Shown here one piece after another: positions 1-8,890 of a stretch of 64,000 nt of DNA. The number at the start of each line of letters is the position of its first letter. Positions within the stretch are counted from its first letter, which is position 1. The DNA is taken from contig JAUNHW010000010.1 in NCBI GenBank assembly GCA_030523775.1, positions 1 to 64,000 on the forward strand, written 5' to 3'. The notes beneath the pieces are model-generated. The model had not been told where the DNA came from. It worked only from the letters and a program-made list of their open reading frames with translations, and ran no database searches. This DNA comes from Akkermansia sp. (GTDB lineage Bacteria; Verrucomicrobiota; Verrucomicrobiia; Verrucomicrobiales; Akkermansiaceae). The translations under genes were made by a program, and so were the position numbers.

Positions 1-17
1 CTTTGTACTTTGTACTT
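1..17. repeat. heptamer tandem repeat upstream of gyrA
   Basis: Two perfect copies of CTTTGTA followed by CTT at the window edge; the array may extend further left. Two other 7-bp-period arrays occur at 20670 and 20745. No clear -35/-10 pair for gyrA was found between here and its start. Confidence 0.6.
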
Positions 18-60
18 AAAAGCATCAATACAAAATAACCCCTAACCCATTTTTACGACT

Positions 61-2658
61 ATGAACGAAAATCGAATTCGTCCCGTGGATGTCGCGGAGG
101 AGATGTCTCGCTCCTTCCTCGACTATTCGATGTCTGTTATTATCTCGCGTGCGTTGCCGGATGCTCGCGACGGCTTGAAGCCGTCGCAGCGCCGCGTGCT
201 GTACGCCATGCACGAGCTGGGCCTGGTGCCCAACAAGGGCACGGTGAAGTGCGGCCGTATCGTCGGCGACACCATCGGTAAGTACCACCCGCACGGCGAC
301 TCCTCCGCGTACGGCACGCTGGTGAACATGGCGCAGAACTGGTACATGCGCGATGTGCTGGTCATCGGCCAGGGCAACTTCGGCTCGCCGGAAGGCGACC
401 CGCCCGCCGCCTACCGATACACGGAGGCCAAGCTCTCCCCCATGGGCATGGCGCTCATGGACGACCTGGAGAAGGACACCGTGGACTTCCAGCCCAACTA
501 CGACAGCTCCACCACGGAGCCGGTGGTGTTCCCCTCCGCGTTCCCGAATCTGCTGGTGAACGGCGGCACGGGCATTGCCGTGGGCATGGCCACCAACATG
601 GCCCCGCACAACCTCGGCGAGGTGGTGGACGGCATCTGCGCGTACATCGACAATCCCCACATCACACCGGACGAGCTGCGCGCCTACATCAAGGGCCCGG
701 ATTTCCCCACCGGCGGATACATCCTCGGCAGCAAGGGAATCGACTCCTACTTCCGCACCGGGCGCGGCAGCGTGCTCATGCGCGGCAAGATGGAGGTGGT
801 CACCAACGAGAACGGCCGCGAGTACATCCACATCTCCGACATGCCCTACGGCGTGAACCGCGCCGTCCTCCAGGAGCGTATCGCCGAGCTGGTGCGCGAC
901 AAGGTCATCAACGACATCGCCGGAATGCGCGACCTCACGGACTACGTGGAGGTGGAGCTCAAGCGCGACGCCCGCCCGCAGGTGGTCATCAACCAGCTCT
1001 ACAAGCTCACCAGCCTGGAGACCAGCTTCTCCATCAACATGCTGGCCATCCATGAGAACCGCCCGAAGGTGCTCACGCTGCGCGACGCCATCAACTTCTA
1101 CGTGGAGCACCGCCGCGAGGTGGTGGTGCGCCGCACGCGCTTCCTCCTCGGCAAGGCGGAGGACCGCGCGGAGATTTTGGAGGCCTACCTCATCGCCCTC
1201 GCCAACCTGGACGAGTTCATCCGCATCATCCGCGACTCCAAGAACCGCGAGGAGGCCCGCCAGCGCCTGATGGCGTTCAAGTACTCCGCGAAGCTCGCGG
1301 AGGGGCTCGGCATCCTCATCCGCAGCCAGCCCTCCGTGCAGGGCGAGAACTACGTGTTCACCGAGCGCCAGGTCAACGCCATCCTGGAGCTCCGCCTCTA
1401 CCAGCTCACCGCCCTGGAGAACGACAAGATCACGGACGAGTACAAGGCCCTGCTGGCGCAGATCGAGGACTACCTGGACATCCTGGCCAACGAGTCCCGC
1501 GTGCTCGGCATCGTCAAGGACGAGCTGCGCACCATCAAGGAGAAGTACGCCACCCCGCGCCTCACCCAGATCATCCCGTACGAGGGCGACCGCGCCATCG
1601 AGGACCTCATCCCCAACGACGCCATGATCGTCACCATCTCCCACAGCGGGTACATCAAGCGCACCCGCACGGACGAGTACCGCCTGCAGGGTCGCGGCGG
1701 CAAGGGCGTGAAGGCCGCCACCACCAAGAGCAAGAAGGACCGCGCCGACTTCATCGAGCACCTCTTCGCCGCACAGAACCACGACTACATCATGTTCTTC
1801 ACCAACACCGGCCGCGTGTACGTGGAGCGCGTGTACAACATCGACGAGGGTTCCCGCAGCGCGCAGGGCCGCTCCATCAAGAACCTGCTGGACCTGCAGG
1901 CGGACGAGCGCATCGTCTCCACCCTCCGCCTGGAGCGCAAGGTGGACGAGAAGGGCAACGACATCACCTTTGCCGAGGGCTCCGGAAACGTGGTCTTCGC
2001 CACCAAGGACGGCACGGTGAAGAAGACCGCCCTCAACGACTTCGTCAACTACCGCAAGGCCGGCATCATCGCCATCAATTTGGAGGAGGGCAACACCCTC
2101 GTCAACGTGGTGCTCACCAGCGGTGAGGACGAGGTCGTCCTCGTCTCCCACAACGGCATGAGCATCCGCTTCAAGGAGGACGACATGCGCACCCAGGGCC
2201 GAAACACCATCGGCGTGCGCGGCATGCGCCTCCGCGAGGGCGACTACGTCGTCTCCCTCGCCGTGGTCAACCCCCAGGCCCACCTGTTGGTCGTTTCCGA
2301 GAAGGGCCTCGGCAAGCGCACCGGGTTCGACGAGTACCGCCTCCAGACCCGCGGCGGCATCGGCATCAAGACCATGAACTGCACCGACAAGACCGGGCTC
2401 GTGGTCTCCGCCACCTCCGTCACCGATGAGGACGAGCTCATGATTGTCACCTCCAGCGGTCAGTCCGTCCGCATCAAGGTGAACACAATCCGAGAGACCG
2501 GGCGCGCCGCACAGGGCGTGAAGCTCATCACCCTCAACGATGCCAAGGAATCCATCCAGGAAATCACCCTCGTCATCCCCGACGACGATGACGACGACGA
2601 TGAATCCCCGGATGAGGACACCGCGGCCGAGGACACCGAATCCCCCGCCGAGGAATAA
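61..2658 (+). CDS. gyrA: DNA gyrase subunit A
   Basis: ATP-dependent type II topoisomerase subunit that cuts and rejoins DNA to introduce negative supercoils, acting with GyrB as A2B2. The 865-residue product has the N-terminal breakage-reunion domain with active-site Tyr120 preceded by Arg119, and the beta-pinwheel C-terminal domain. The GyrA box QGRGGKG at residues 543-549 separates it from ParC. The C-terminus is a very acidic tail with a run of seven Asp. In the quinolone-determining region Ser81 matches E. coli Ser83, but Gly85 occupies the Asp87 position. No Shine-Dalgarno sequence precedes the ATG; the upstream bases are pyrimidine/A-rich. Confidence 0.98.
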   Translation: MNENRIRPVDVAEEMSRSFLDYSMSVIISRALPDARDGLKPSQRRVLYAMHELGLVPNKGTVKCGRIVGDTIGKYHPHGDSSAYGTLVNMAQNWYMRDVLVIGQGNFGSPEGDPPAAYRYTEAKLSPMGMALMDDLEKDTVDFQPNYDSSTTEPVVFPSAFPNLLVNGGTGIAVGMATNMAPHNLGEVVDGICAYIDNPHITPDELRAYIKGPDFPTGGYILGSKGIDSYFRTGRGSVLMRGKMEVVTNENGREYIHISDMPYGVNRAVLQERIAELVRDKVINDIAGMRDLTDYVEVELKRDARPQVVINQLYKLTSLETSFSINMLAIHENRPKVLTLRDAINFYVEHRREVVVRRTRFLLGKAEDRAEILEAYLIALANLDEFIRIIRDSKNREEARQRLMAFKYSAKLAEGLGILIRSQPSVQGENYVFTERQVNAILELRLYQLTALENDKITDEYKALLAQIEDYLDILANESRVLGIVKDELRTIKEKYATPRLTQIIPYEGDRAIEDLIPNDAMIVTISHSGYIKRTRTDEYRLQGRGGKGVKAATTKSKKDRADFIEHLFAAQNHDYIMFFTNTGRVYVERVYNIDEGSRSAQGRSIKNLLDLQADERIVSTLRLERKVDEKGNDITFAEGSGNVVFATKDGTVKKTALNDFVNYRKAGIIAINLEEGNTLVNVVLTSGEDEVVLVSHNGMSIRFKEDDMRTQGRNTIGVRGMRLREGDYVVSLAVVNPQAHLLVVSEKGLGKRTGFDEYRLQTRGGIGIKTMNCTDKTGLVVSATSVTDEDELMIVTSSGQSVRIKVNTIRETGRAAQGVKLITLNDAKESIQEITLVIPDDDDDDDESPDEDTAAEDTESPAEE

Positions 2659-2684
2659 CAACCATTCCCATTCATCAACCAAAG

Positions 2685-2713
2685 GGCGGCACCGTTACTG
2701 GTGCCGCCTTTTT
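2685..2713 (+). terminator. gyrA intrinsic terminator
   Basis: Perfect 9-bp stem (GGCGGCACC/GGTGCCGCC) with a 6-base loop, followed by a T5 run, 26 bases after the gyrA stop. Confidence 0.9.
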
Positions 2714-2734
2714 CATCATCAGGTGCGCAGAAAC

Positions 2735-2804
2735 AAAAAGCTCCCGATGGCCGACAGGGGGACCTTGCGGAATCCGCTAAGGCTATCCCAGCCAAGGGGA
2801 GCTG
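2735..2804 (-). ncRNA. candidate small RNA, hairpin ending in a T-run
   Basis: On the minus strand TTGACA (2838-2833), a 16-base spacer and TAGAAT (2816-2811) predict a start near 2804. The next roughly 70 bases fold into one long interrupted hairpin: outer arms AGCTCCC/GGGAGCT, inner arms CCTT/AAGG and GCGG/CCGC. It ends in T5. There is no ORF. It lies between the convergent gyrA and ATPase genes. It lacks the SRP RNA GGAA/AGCA signature. Alternatively it could simply terminate the ATPase gene at 2857. Confidence 0.45.
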
Positions 2805-2856
2805 GCGCACATTCTAGCGCGTTGTGCGCCGTTGTCAACGGGCTGCGCAGGGCCGG

Positions 2857-4176
2857 TCATTCGCCGAAGGAGAGCAGCCATTTCCAGGCGGGGAGGGCGT
2901 GGATGGTGCCGTGGGGGGTGGGGATGTCCTCCTCGTGGCCCTCGGTGACCACCCAGGCGTTCTTGATGCGTGTTTCCTGCATAGCGGTGGTGAGGGCGCG
3001 CAGCTCGCGGCGGCGCGTGGTGGCGTCGTCCATGGCGTGGCAGACCTGCACCAGGTGGCGCTCGCCGCTCGGCAGGGTGGCCAGGAAGTCGACCTCGTAC
3101 TTGTTCTGGGTGGTGTAGTAGTAGAGGTCGTGCGTGTGGCGGCGCAGCTCCACGCACACGATGTTCTCCAACATCTGGCCGATGTTGGCGGTGATGCGCG
3201 CGCCGAGGGAGGCGGCCAGGGCGTGGTCGGTGCAGTAGACCTTGTGCATGCGGCGCTGCTGCTCGCCCATGCTGGCGGAGAAAGCCGGCACGGTGATGAG
3301 GAAGAAGGCGTCCTCCAGCCACTGCACGTACTGGGAGATGGTCTCGCGGCTCACGCTGTAGCCCATGGAGGAAAAATCCTTGCACACCTTGCTCACGGAG
3401 AGCAGGGTGCCCACATGGTTGAGCATGCGGCGCGCCAGGCTGCGCAGCACGAGCGGCTGCCCCACGGCGTTACGCTCCACAACATCGTGGTACAGGATGG
3501 AGGAAAAATACTCCTGGTGCAGCTTGCGGCGGTGCTCCGCGGAGAGCCCGTACACCTCCGGGAAGCCGCCGGTCTGCTTGTAGTCCTCCCACGCGCGCAA
3601 CACTTCCATGCGCTGCGTGGTGGATAGGCGCCCAACCTTGCGGCTCACTCCCGCGCGTGACAAACATTCCCCGAACGAGAACGGGTACAGCTCCCACGTC
3701 ATCGTTCGCCCGCGCAGGCACGTGGCGATTTCCTTGGACAGCAGCTTGGACGACGACCCCGTGAGGTATATCTCGCACTTCTCATCGCGCCGCAACCGCT
3801 CGATGAAGAGCTGCCAGCCGGGGTAGTCCTGCATCTCGTCGAAGATGAAATACACCTTCTCCTTGCGCCGCTTCTCCGGGTACAGGCTGTAGTACGCCTC
3901 GTACAGGTCGTTCCAGTCCCCTTCCTCCAGCGCCGCCAGGCGGTCGTCCATAAAATTCAGCCACACGATGTTTTCGCGCGGTACGCGCTTCTTGCGCAAC
4001 CCCGCTATGATGCCCTCCATCAGCGTGCTCTTCCCGCACCGCCGCACCCCCATGCAGATGGACACCTTCTTCTCGAAGGGTTCTATCACCAGATCACGCG
4101 GGGTGCTGCCCTCCAGCTCCATTTGCTGGCGATCCAGGATGATTTCTCGCAAAGCCTGTTGCAATGCCTTGTTCAT
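2857..4176 (-). CDS. AAA ATPase with DUF4143 domain
   Basis: 439-residue P-loop ATPase of the AAA_14/DUF4143 type, common in gut bacteria and archaea; its physiological role is not established. Walker A (GVRRCGKST) lies near residues 43-51 and Walker B (FDEMQD) near 112-117. The C-terminal third carries the DUF4143 region, with a nuclease-like YEVDF...VQV signature. The start was set at 4176 and not at the in-frame ATG at 4212, because a promoter overlaps 4212 and its -10 box ends 7 bases before 4176. A paralogue lies at 9244-10470, so the genome carries at least two. Confidence 0.88.
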   Translation of the reverse strand: MNKALQQALREIILDRQQMELEGSTPRDLVIEPFEKKVSICMGVRRCGKSTLMEGIIAGLRKKRVPRENIVWLNFMDDRLAALEEGDWNDLYEAYYSLYPEKRRKEKVYFIFDEMQDYPGWQLFIERLRRDEKCEIYLTGSSSKLLSKEIATCLRGRTMTWELYPFSFGECLSRAGVSRKVGRLSTTQRMEVLRAWEDYKQTGGFPEVYGLSAEHRRKLHQEYFSSILYHDVVERNAVGQPLVLRSLARRMLNHVGTLLSVSKVCKDFSSMGYSVSRETISQYVQWLEDAFFLITVPAFSASMGEQQRRMHKVYCTDHALAASLGARITANIGQMLENIVCVELRRHTHDLYYYTTQNKYEVDFLATLPSGERHLVQVCHAMDDATTRRRELRALTTAMQETRIKNAWVVTEGHEEDIPTPHGTIHALPAWKWLLSFGE

Positions 4177-4183
4177 ACCCGTA

Positions 4184-4212
4184 AATTTACAATCCTTGAC
4201 GCCAAATGTCAA
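4184..4212 (-). promoter_or_regulatory. promoter of the first DUF4143 ATPase (leaderless type)
   Basis: Minus strand TTGACA, 17 bases, TAAATT, then 7 bases to the ATG at 4176. The predicted +1 falls on or next to the start codon. Confidence 0.65.
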
Positions 4213-4245
4213 GAGATTTTACAAAAACAGACGCCTGAAACATCA

Positions 4246-4276
4246 AAAAACAAGAAAAGCTGCAGCCAGCGGCTGC
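4246..4276 (-). terminator. terminator of the thioredoxin-like gene
   Basis: Perfect 7-bp palindrome TGCAGCC/GGCTGCA with a 3-base loop; on the minus strand it is followed by GCTTTTCTTG. It lies about 130 bases past the stop at 4407 and before the ATPase promoter. Confidence 0.55.
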
Positions 4277-4406
4277 AAAAAAATGAAAAGCCTGCGTTGC
4301 ACGGTGGCAAGATTGAGAAGCGTCCAAGGCAATGCCGCTCGTCTGTCGAGACGTAATGGGCAGCGGTTGGTGCCGTCCTTGCTGCCGACACCGCAAGGCG
4401 CAGGGA

Positions 4407-4934
4407 TTAGAGGGTGATGTAGGACTTCCAGTCTGCCACAATGTGGCCGTGGCCTTCCTTGATGACCTTGCCGGAGGCGTCCACCACCGTTGCGTGGGGG
4501 ATGCCGGGAGCGGGCTTGAAGCCGGGCACCTTCTTGGCCTCCGGGGAAGAGCCGAGCAGGCAGGGCATGTTGCCATGGTACTTCTTGATGAAGGCCTTGG
4601 CGGCTTCAGGTGTATTGTCTGCGCTCATGAGGATGAGCTCCACCTGTTTGGTTTTGGAGAATTCCTTGTAGGCTTTCACCACGCTCGGCATTTCCATGTT
4701 GCAGGGGCCGCACCAGGAGGCAGATTCCAGGAAGATGTAGTACTTGGCCTGGGTGTTCGGTTTCTTGGACGTGACGAATTTCTTGATTTCCTTCAGGGCC
4801 TCGCCCACGGCATTGCCCTCTGCGGGGGCAGCGGCGGAGTCGGGTTTGGCGGCCGGGGAGTCTTGCGCGGTGGCCTGCGGCGCGCATGCAAGGCAACCAA
4901 GGATGAGGGACAATGTGAGCAGGTGGTGCTTCAT
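4407..4934 (-). CDS. secreted thioredoxin-like (TlpA/ResA-type) protein
   Basis: 175 residues with a Sec-type signal peptide (about residues 1-23, cleavage near ATA-QD). An Ala/Pro-rich linker leads to a thioredoxin fold with the redox motif WCGPC at residues 74-78 (Cys75 and Cys78) and a cis-Pro region (PGIPHA) before the last strands. This arrangement fits a periplasmic thiol-disulfide oxidoreductase. The redox partner cannot be inferred, since the neighbours are a recombinase and an ATPase. The start agrees with a promoter whose -10 box ends 6 bases upstream. Confidence 0.88.
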   Translation of the reverse strand: MKHHLLTLSLILGCLACAPQATAQDSPAAKPDSAAAPAEGNAVGEALKEIKKFVTSKKPNTQAKYYIFLESASWCGPCNMEMPSVVKAYKEFSKTKQVELILMSADNTPEAAKAFIKKYHGNMPCLLGSSPEAKKVPGFKPAPGIPHATVVDASGKVIKEGHGHIVADWKSYITL

Positions 4935-4940
4935 GGTGGA

Positions 4941-4969
4941 AACTTAGCGCATTGCCCGTGCCGTGTCAA
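4941..4969 (-). promoter_or_regulatory. promoter of the thioredoxin-like gene (leaderless type)
   Basis: TTGACA, 17 bases, TAAGTT, then 6 bases to the ATG at 4934. The promoter overlaps the 3' end of the recombinase gene. Confidence 0.7.
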
Positions 4970-6035
4970 CATCATGCTCGGTCATGCCTCCGGTTGCGGC
5001 GGGGCGTGCGCCCAGGTGCCAGAAAGCGGCGGCGCGGGCGGCGGTGACACCCTGCATGCTGAGGTAGCGGGAGCGCAGGAGCTCCGCGGAACGGTGCCCC
5101 ATCTCCATTTGCAGCAAGGGGAAGTTGCGGAAGTGCTTGGCGTGGTAGCTGGCGAAGGTGTGGCGCAGCACATCCTGCTGCCAGGGGCGGATGCGCGCGG
5201 CCTGGCGCAGGCGTTTCCAGCGGCGCTGCCAGTTGGGCGGGCAGATTTTCCCTTTTGTGTCGGGGGCGCCGCAGGTGGCGGCTGCATGCAGCCAGGCGGT
5301 GAGGGCAGGGCAGAGGTGCACGTGGCGCGCGCCCCCGGTCTTGGAATGGCGGGGGCGCACGGAGACCACCTTCTCGTCAAAGTCGATGTCGCTCCAGTGC
5401 AGCCGTTCCACCTCGGCGGGGCGAATGCCGGCCCAGAGCATGAGACCGAGGGCCGCCATGCAGGGGCGGTGCTCCGGCATGCGCGCGGTGCGCAGCAGGC
5501 GCTTGATGCCCGCCCAGTCCAGCGGGCGGATTTCCGTCTCCGTGCCGGTGCTGTATCGCAGGGCGGCGGCGGGGTTTTCTCTCCCCTGCATCCAGCCCTG
5601 CCTGTGGCAGTGGGTGAAGAGCCCGTGCAGGATGATGCGCGCCTTCTCCCGCTGGCGCGCGGTGGGCATGTGCGTTTCCAGCAGGGATGAGAGGAAGCGC
5701 GGCGTGATGCTGTTCACGCGGCGGCGCGCTAGGCGCGGCTCTTTCCTCATGAGCCTTTTGCAGATGCCGCGTATCTCTTGTGTGGTGCGCTTGCGCCGCG
5801 CGGCCTTGGCGGCCAGCAGGCTTTGCACGGCGGTGGAGAAGCCGACGCTGCAGCGTTGTGCGCGCCATTGCTCGCAGCCCAGCTCAATGACCCTGCGGCA
5901 GCGGTTCATCGAGACCCTGCCGCGGGTGCCCATGTTGCCGGTTTCCACCAGGTCCAGCGCCAGACGCACGGCTTGGAGCAGGGTGATGCCCGCACCCTGC
6001 AGCGCGCGGCGGATTTCTTGTTGTTCTGTTTCCAT
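4944..6035 (-). CDS. tyrosine recombinase/integrase
   Basis: 363-residue DNA strand-exchange enzyme. The C-terminal catalytic domain has Arg205 (AGIRPAEVE), a box II reading DVLRHTFASYH, a MGHRS histidine and the nucleophile in SRYLSM. The usual first His of the HxxR motif is Asp here. The N-terminus has a SAM-like core-binding region. It is longer than XerC/XerD (about 300 residues) and more likely belongs to a mobile or lineage-specific recombination system. The minus-strand leader carries TTGAGC-N18-TATCAT and a small hairpin (CGGAG/CTCCG near 6050). The facing gene across a palindrome-rich gap is a ribbon-helix-helix protein. Confidence 0.85.
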   Translation of the reverse strand: METEQQEIRRALQGAGITLLQAVRLALDLVETGNMGTRGRVSMNRCRRVIELGCEQWRAQRCSVGFSTAVQSLLAAKAARRKRTTQEIRGICKRLMRKEPRLARRRVNSITPRFLSSLLETHMPTARQREKARIILHGLFTHCHRQGWMQGRENPAAALRYSTGTETEIRPLDWAGIKRLLRTARMPEHRPCMAALGLMLWAGIRPAEVERLHWSDIDFDEKVVSVRPRHSKTGGARHVHLCPALTAWLHAAATCGAPDTKGKICPPNWQRRWKRLRQAARIRPWQQDVLRHTFASYHAKHFRNFPLLQMEMGHRSAELLRSRYLSMQGVTAARAAAFWHLGARPAATGGMTEHDVDTARAMR

Positions 6036-6370
6036 AATGGATGGGACGTGCGGAGTTTTCCTCCGCCGGGCAATGATACGCCGTGCATGCCGTTCGGCTC
6101 AATAACGGATGGACTCCCGCGGCAGCAACCCGCATGTGTACGCGCTGATTAGTAATCCTGTGTCAAGAAAGAATGCTGAAATCCCCCTGAAAATCCTTGC
6201 AACCATCAGGAATTCCCCACGCGCGGCATTTTGAATTTCACTGGCGGCAGTTCGGCGTTTTGAAACAGCATCATTCCGCGGGAACCCGCATGGTTGCTGG
6301 ATTTTCGCGCACTGGAAAAAGCATAGCGGATTACTAATCCGCTATGCTTCCACAATAAGTCGTTGAAAAC
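6036..6370. other. gene-free gap with palindromes between recombinase and RHH gene
   Basis: 335 bases without a credible ORF. They hold the recombinase promoter, GATTAGTAATCC at 6147-6158, the complementary GGATTACTAATC at 6328-6339, and a weaker pair (GCAACCAT near 6198, ATGGTTGC near 6290). No convincing promoter for the RHH gene was found. Confidence 0.6.
6319..6349. repeat. 14-bp perfect inverted repeat, possible operator or recombination site
   Basis: Arms AAGCATAGCGGATT and AATCCGCTATGCTT separated by ACT, ending 21 bases before the RHH start. Its core recurs in inverted orientation at 6147-6158. The sequence does not decide between an RHH operator and a recombinase site. Confidence 0.7.
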
Positions 6371-6640
6371 ATGGCAACTAGACAGAGCATAACATTCCGC
6401 TGCACACGGGAGATGGACAAACGCATCACCAAGCTGATGAAGGAGCGCAGGCTGGACTGTACATCGATTATCAAGCTTGCGCTGTACATGCTGAGCAGCC
6501 ATATGAGCCGTCCCGCCGTGCGGAAACAGGGTATCAGCGAGGTGCTGGCGGGTATCGAGGCAAAACGCCCCGCCCGCTTTCCCAGCTTTGCCACCTTTGC
6601 CGTGGAGCCGAAAACGCCCCTGCGCCGCCGCCCCAAGTAG
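6371..6640 (+). CDS. ribbon-helix-helix (CopG-like) DNA-binding protein
   Basis: 89 residues. The N-terminal 45 residues fit an RHH fold: a short strand (SITFRC) followed by two helices (MDKRITKLMKER; CTSIIKLALYML). A basic Pro-rich tail follows. RHH proteins bind palindromic operators as dimers of dimers, and a large perfect palindrome lies directly upstream, so autoregulation or recombinase accessory function is plausible. No partner toxin ORF is seen next to it. The family call rests on pattern, not on a search. Confidence 0.55.
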   Translation: MATRQSITFRCTREMDKRITKLMKERRLDCTSIIKLALYMLSSHMSRPAVRKQGISEVLAGIEAKRPARFPSFATFAVEPKTPLRRRPK

Positions 6641-6660
6641 GTGCCGGAAGCCCTTTTCGC

Positions 6661-6689
6661 TTGGCAAGGCCGCGGGCGTACTGTATGAT
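6661..6689 (+). promoter_or_regulatory. promoter of kdsB-uppS
   Basis: TTGGCA, 17 bases, TATGAT; predicted +1 near 6696, giving a leader of about 17 bases before the kdsB ATG, with no Shine-Dalgarno sequence. Confidence 0.7.
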
Positions 6690-6712
6690 GGCGCCGTACA
6701 CCACATACAACC

Positions 6713-7534
6713 ATGTCCCGCAGTATACTGATTGTGATTCCGGCCCGCTATGCCTCCACCCGCCTTCCCGGCAAACCGCTCGTGAAGATTGCCGGGGTGG
6801 AAATGATCAAGCGCGTGGCGGACATAGCCGCCTCCATCTGCCGCCACAACGAGGATTGCTCGTACGTGGTGGCCACGGATGATGCCCGCATCACCGAGTT
6901 CTGCGCCGGCGCGGGTATCCCAGCCGTGATGACCGCGGAGACCTGCCGCAGCGGCACGGAACGCTGCTGGGACGCCGTGAGCAGCCAGTCCGCGCAGCCG
7001 GATTTCATCATCAACCTGCAGGGGGACAACCCGCTGTGCCCGCCGTGGGTCATCCAGCAGCTCATCGATGAGTGGAAGGCCTGCCCCGCGGATGTGTTCA
7101 CTCCCTGCATCCATTTGGATTGGGCGGAGTACGACCGCCTGGTGGAATCCAAGAAAACCACGCCGTACAGCGGCACCACTGTGCTGGTGGACAAGAACGG
7201 CTACGCCCTGGCGTTCTCCAAGAGCACCATCCCCGCCATCCGCAAGCCGGAGAAGGCGCGCGAGGCGCTGCAGAAGAGCCCGGTGCGCCGCCACGTGGGG
7301 CTATACGCCTACACCTACGCCGCCCTGAAGGACTATTTCGAGCTGCCGGAATCCGACTACGAAAAGGGCTGCGTGGAGGGGTTGGAGCAGATGCGCTTTC
7401 TCTACAACGGCATGCGCGTGAAGATGGTGGAGGTCACCTACCGCGGCCGCAAGACCACCAGCGGCGTGGATTCCCCGGAGGACGTGGCCCGCGTGGAGGC
7501 CATCCTGACCGAGTACGGTGAATACGAACTTTGA
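6713..7534 (+). CDS. kdsB: 3-deoxy-manno-octulosonate cytidylyltransferase (CMP-Kdo synthetase)
   Basis: Activates Kdo with CTP to CMP-Kdo for lipopolysaccharide inner-core synthesis in the cytoplasm. The 273-residue product has the N-terminal nucleotide-binding signature PARYASTRLPGKPL (residues 10-23), SGTERCWDA, the Mg-binding QGDNPL and the C-terminal LEQMRFLYNG...SGVDSPEDVARVEA region. Most KdsB proteins have QGDEPL, so Asn replaces a conserved Glu. It is about 25 residues longer than E. coli KdsB. It overlaps uppS by one base, consistent with a two-gene envelope-precursor operon. Confidence 0.88.
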   Translation: MSRSILIVIPARYASTRLPGKPLVKIAGVEMIKRVADIAASICRHNEDCSYVVATDDARITEFCAGAGIPAVMTAETCRSGTERCWDAVSSQSAQPDFIINLQGDNPLCPPWVIQQLIDEWKACPADVFTPCIHLDWAEYDRLVESKKTTPYSGTTVLVDKNGYALAFSKSTIPAIRKPEKAREALQKSPVRRHVGLYAYTYAALKDYFELPESDYEKGCVEGLEQMRFLYNGMRVKMVEVTYRGRKTTSGVDSPEDVARVEAILTEYGEYEL

Positions 7535-8256
7535 TGAACGCCATGGCGGACGACATTCAGAACATCCCGGAGCATATCGCCATCATCATGGACGGCAACG
7601 GACGCTGGGCCAAGGCCCACGGAGTCACCCGCGCCACCGGCCATGAAAACGGCGGCAAAACCGTGCAGCGCGTCATCGACCTCTGCCGTGAGAAAGGCGT
7701 GAAGTGGCTCACGCTCTACGCCTTCTCCACAGAGAACTGGGGGCGCTCCAAGCTGGAAGTGACCGCGCTCATGCGTATGCTGGTGAAATACCTCTATGAG
7801 CGCCTGCCGGAAATGATGGAGAAGAACGTGCGCGCCCACGCCATCGGCGAGCTCTACATGCTGCCCAAAAACGCGCAGGAAGCCCTGCGCGAGGTTATCG
7901 AAAAGACCAAGAACAACACCGGGCTCAACGCCGTGCTGGCGCTTTCCTACGGCTCGCGGCAGGAGATTACCGCAGCCGCCCGCTCGCTCGCGCAGGATGT
8001 GAAGGCCGGCACGTTGGACCCGGCGGACATCACGCCGGATATGCTGGCATCCCGCCTGTACACCGCCGGCATGCCGGACCCGGACCTGCTCATCCGCACC
8101 TCTGGGGAGCTGCGCGTCTCCAACTATCTGCTCTGGCAGATCAGCTATTCGGAAATCCACGTCACGGATGTGCTGTGGCCGGATTTCGACCGCGCCGATT
8201 TCGATGCGGCGCTGGCGGACTACGCATCCAGGCACCGCCGCTACGGCAAGCGCTGA
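7534..8256 (+). CDS. uppS: undecaprenyl diphosphate synthase (cis-prenyltransferase)
   Basis: Adds isopentenyl diphosphate units to farnesyl diphosphate to make the C55 carrier lipid for peptidoglycan and O-antigen. The 240-residue product has the signature IIMDGNGRWA with catalytic Asp20, the FSTENWGR motif, and the C-terminal RTSGELRVSNYLLWQ...SEIHVTDVLWPDF block. ATG at 7534 overlaps the kdsB stop (TGATG); a TTG at 7531 and an ATG at 7543 are in frame. Overlap and pathway indicate co-expression with kdsB. Confidence 0.95.
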   Translation: MNAMADDIQNIPEHIAIIMDGNGRWAKAHGVTRATGHENGGKTVQRVIDLCREKGVKWLTLYAFSTENWGRSKLEVTALMRMLVKYLYERLPEMMEKNVRAHAIGELYMLPKNAQEALREVIEKTKNNTGLNAVLALSYGSRQEITAAARSLAQDVKAGTLDPADITPDMLASRLYTAGMPDPDLLIRTSGELRVSNYLLWQISYSEIHVTDVLWPDFDRADFDAALADYASRHRRYGKR

Positions 8257-8317
8257 GGCGTGCCACCCCCTGTTGATATTTTCCCGCGTTTCGCGCTCTT
8301 AGCCCTACCGGAGAAGA

Positions 8318-8890
8318 ATGGCCGATGACAAGGCACAGGGCGTGGATACACTTGCCGCCGCATGGTTGGAAAACCGTGCGCGCCTGCTGCGCCTGGTCAA
8401 CCTCCAGATGTCGGATGAACTGCGCCGCCGCATGACAGCCGATGATATGCTGCAGGAGGCCTATCTGCACTGCTGCCGCAACGCGGAGTATTTCGCACGC
8501 CACACAGAGGTGCCCGTATACGCCAAGCTCCGCACCATGACCATGCAGGCCATTGCCTCCGCCGGGCGCCGCCTTGTCCTGGCTGCTCGGCGCGATGTGC
8601 GCCAAGAGGTCTCCCCGGAGGCCAATATCGATGCCTGGGCCAATTTCGCAGATACCCTCACCAGCCCGCTCTCCCATCTCATCAGGCAGGAACGCCGCTC
8701 CATCGTCCGCAAGATGCTCGCCCAGCTCTCCCCATCCGACCGCGATATCATCGCCATGCGCCATTTCGAGGAGCTCGGCAACAACGAATGCGCCGCCCTC
8801 CTCCAAATCTCCCCCGCCGCCGCCAGCGTTCGCTACGTCCGTGCCCTCAAGCGCATGACCGCCCTCTTGGATGGCACGACTCTGGGCTGA
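8318..8890 (+). CDS. ECF-like sigma-70 family factor
   Basis: 190 residues. An N-terminal region 2-like helical segment (AAWLENRARLLRLVNLQM...TADDMLQEAYLHC) and a C-terminal region 4-like helix-turn-helix (LSPSDRDIIAMRHFEELGNNECAALLQISPAAASVRYVRALKRM, about residues 140-183) resemble the ECF/RpoE-like sigma factors expanded in Planctomycetes and Verrucomicrobia. No anti-sigma factor is adjacent. GGAGAAG sits just before the ATG, one of the few host genes here with a Shine-Dalgarno-like element. Target promoters cannot be inferred. Confidence 0.78.
   Translation: MADDKAQGVDTLAAAWLENRARLLRLVNLQMSDELRRRMTADDMLQEAYLHCCRNAEYFARHTEVPVYAKLRTMTMQAIASAGRRLVLAARRDVRQEVSPEANIDAWANFADTLTSPLSHLIRQERRSIVRKMLAQLSPSDRDIIAMRHFEELGNNECAALLQISPAAASVRYVRALKRMTALLDGTTLG

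Noticed and set aside
25..2682. 885-codon minus-strand ORF opposite gyrA
   Set aside because: Long antisense frames arise from GC-rich codon use; the sequence is low-complexity Val/Leu/Ala/Asp/Gly and has no domain, while gyrA on the other strand is certain.
2735..2804. 4.5S SRP RNA
   Set aside because: The apical GGAA tetraloop with the asymmetric AGCA loop is missing, and the pairing pattern differs.
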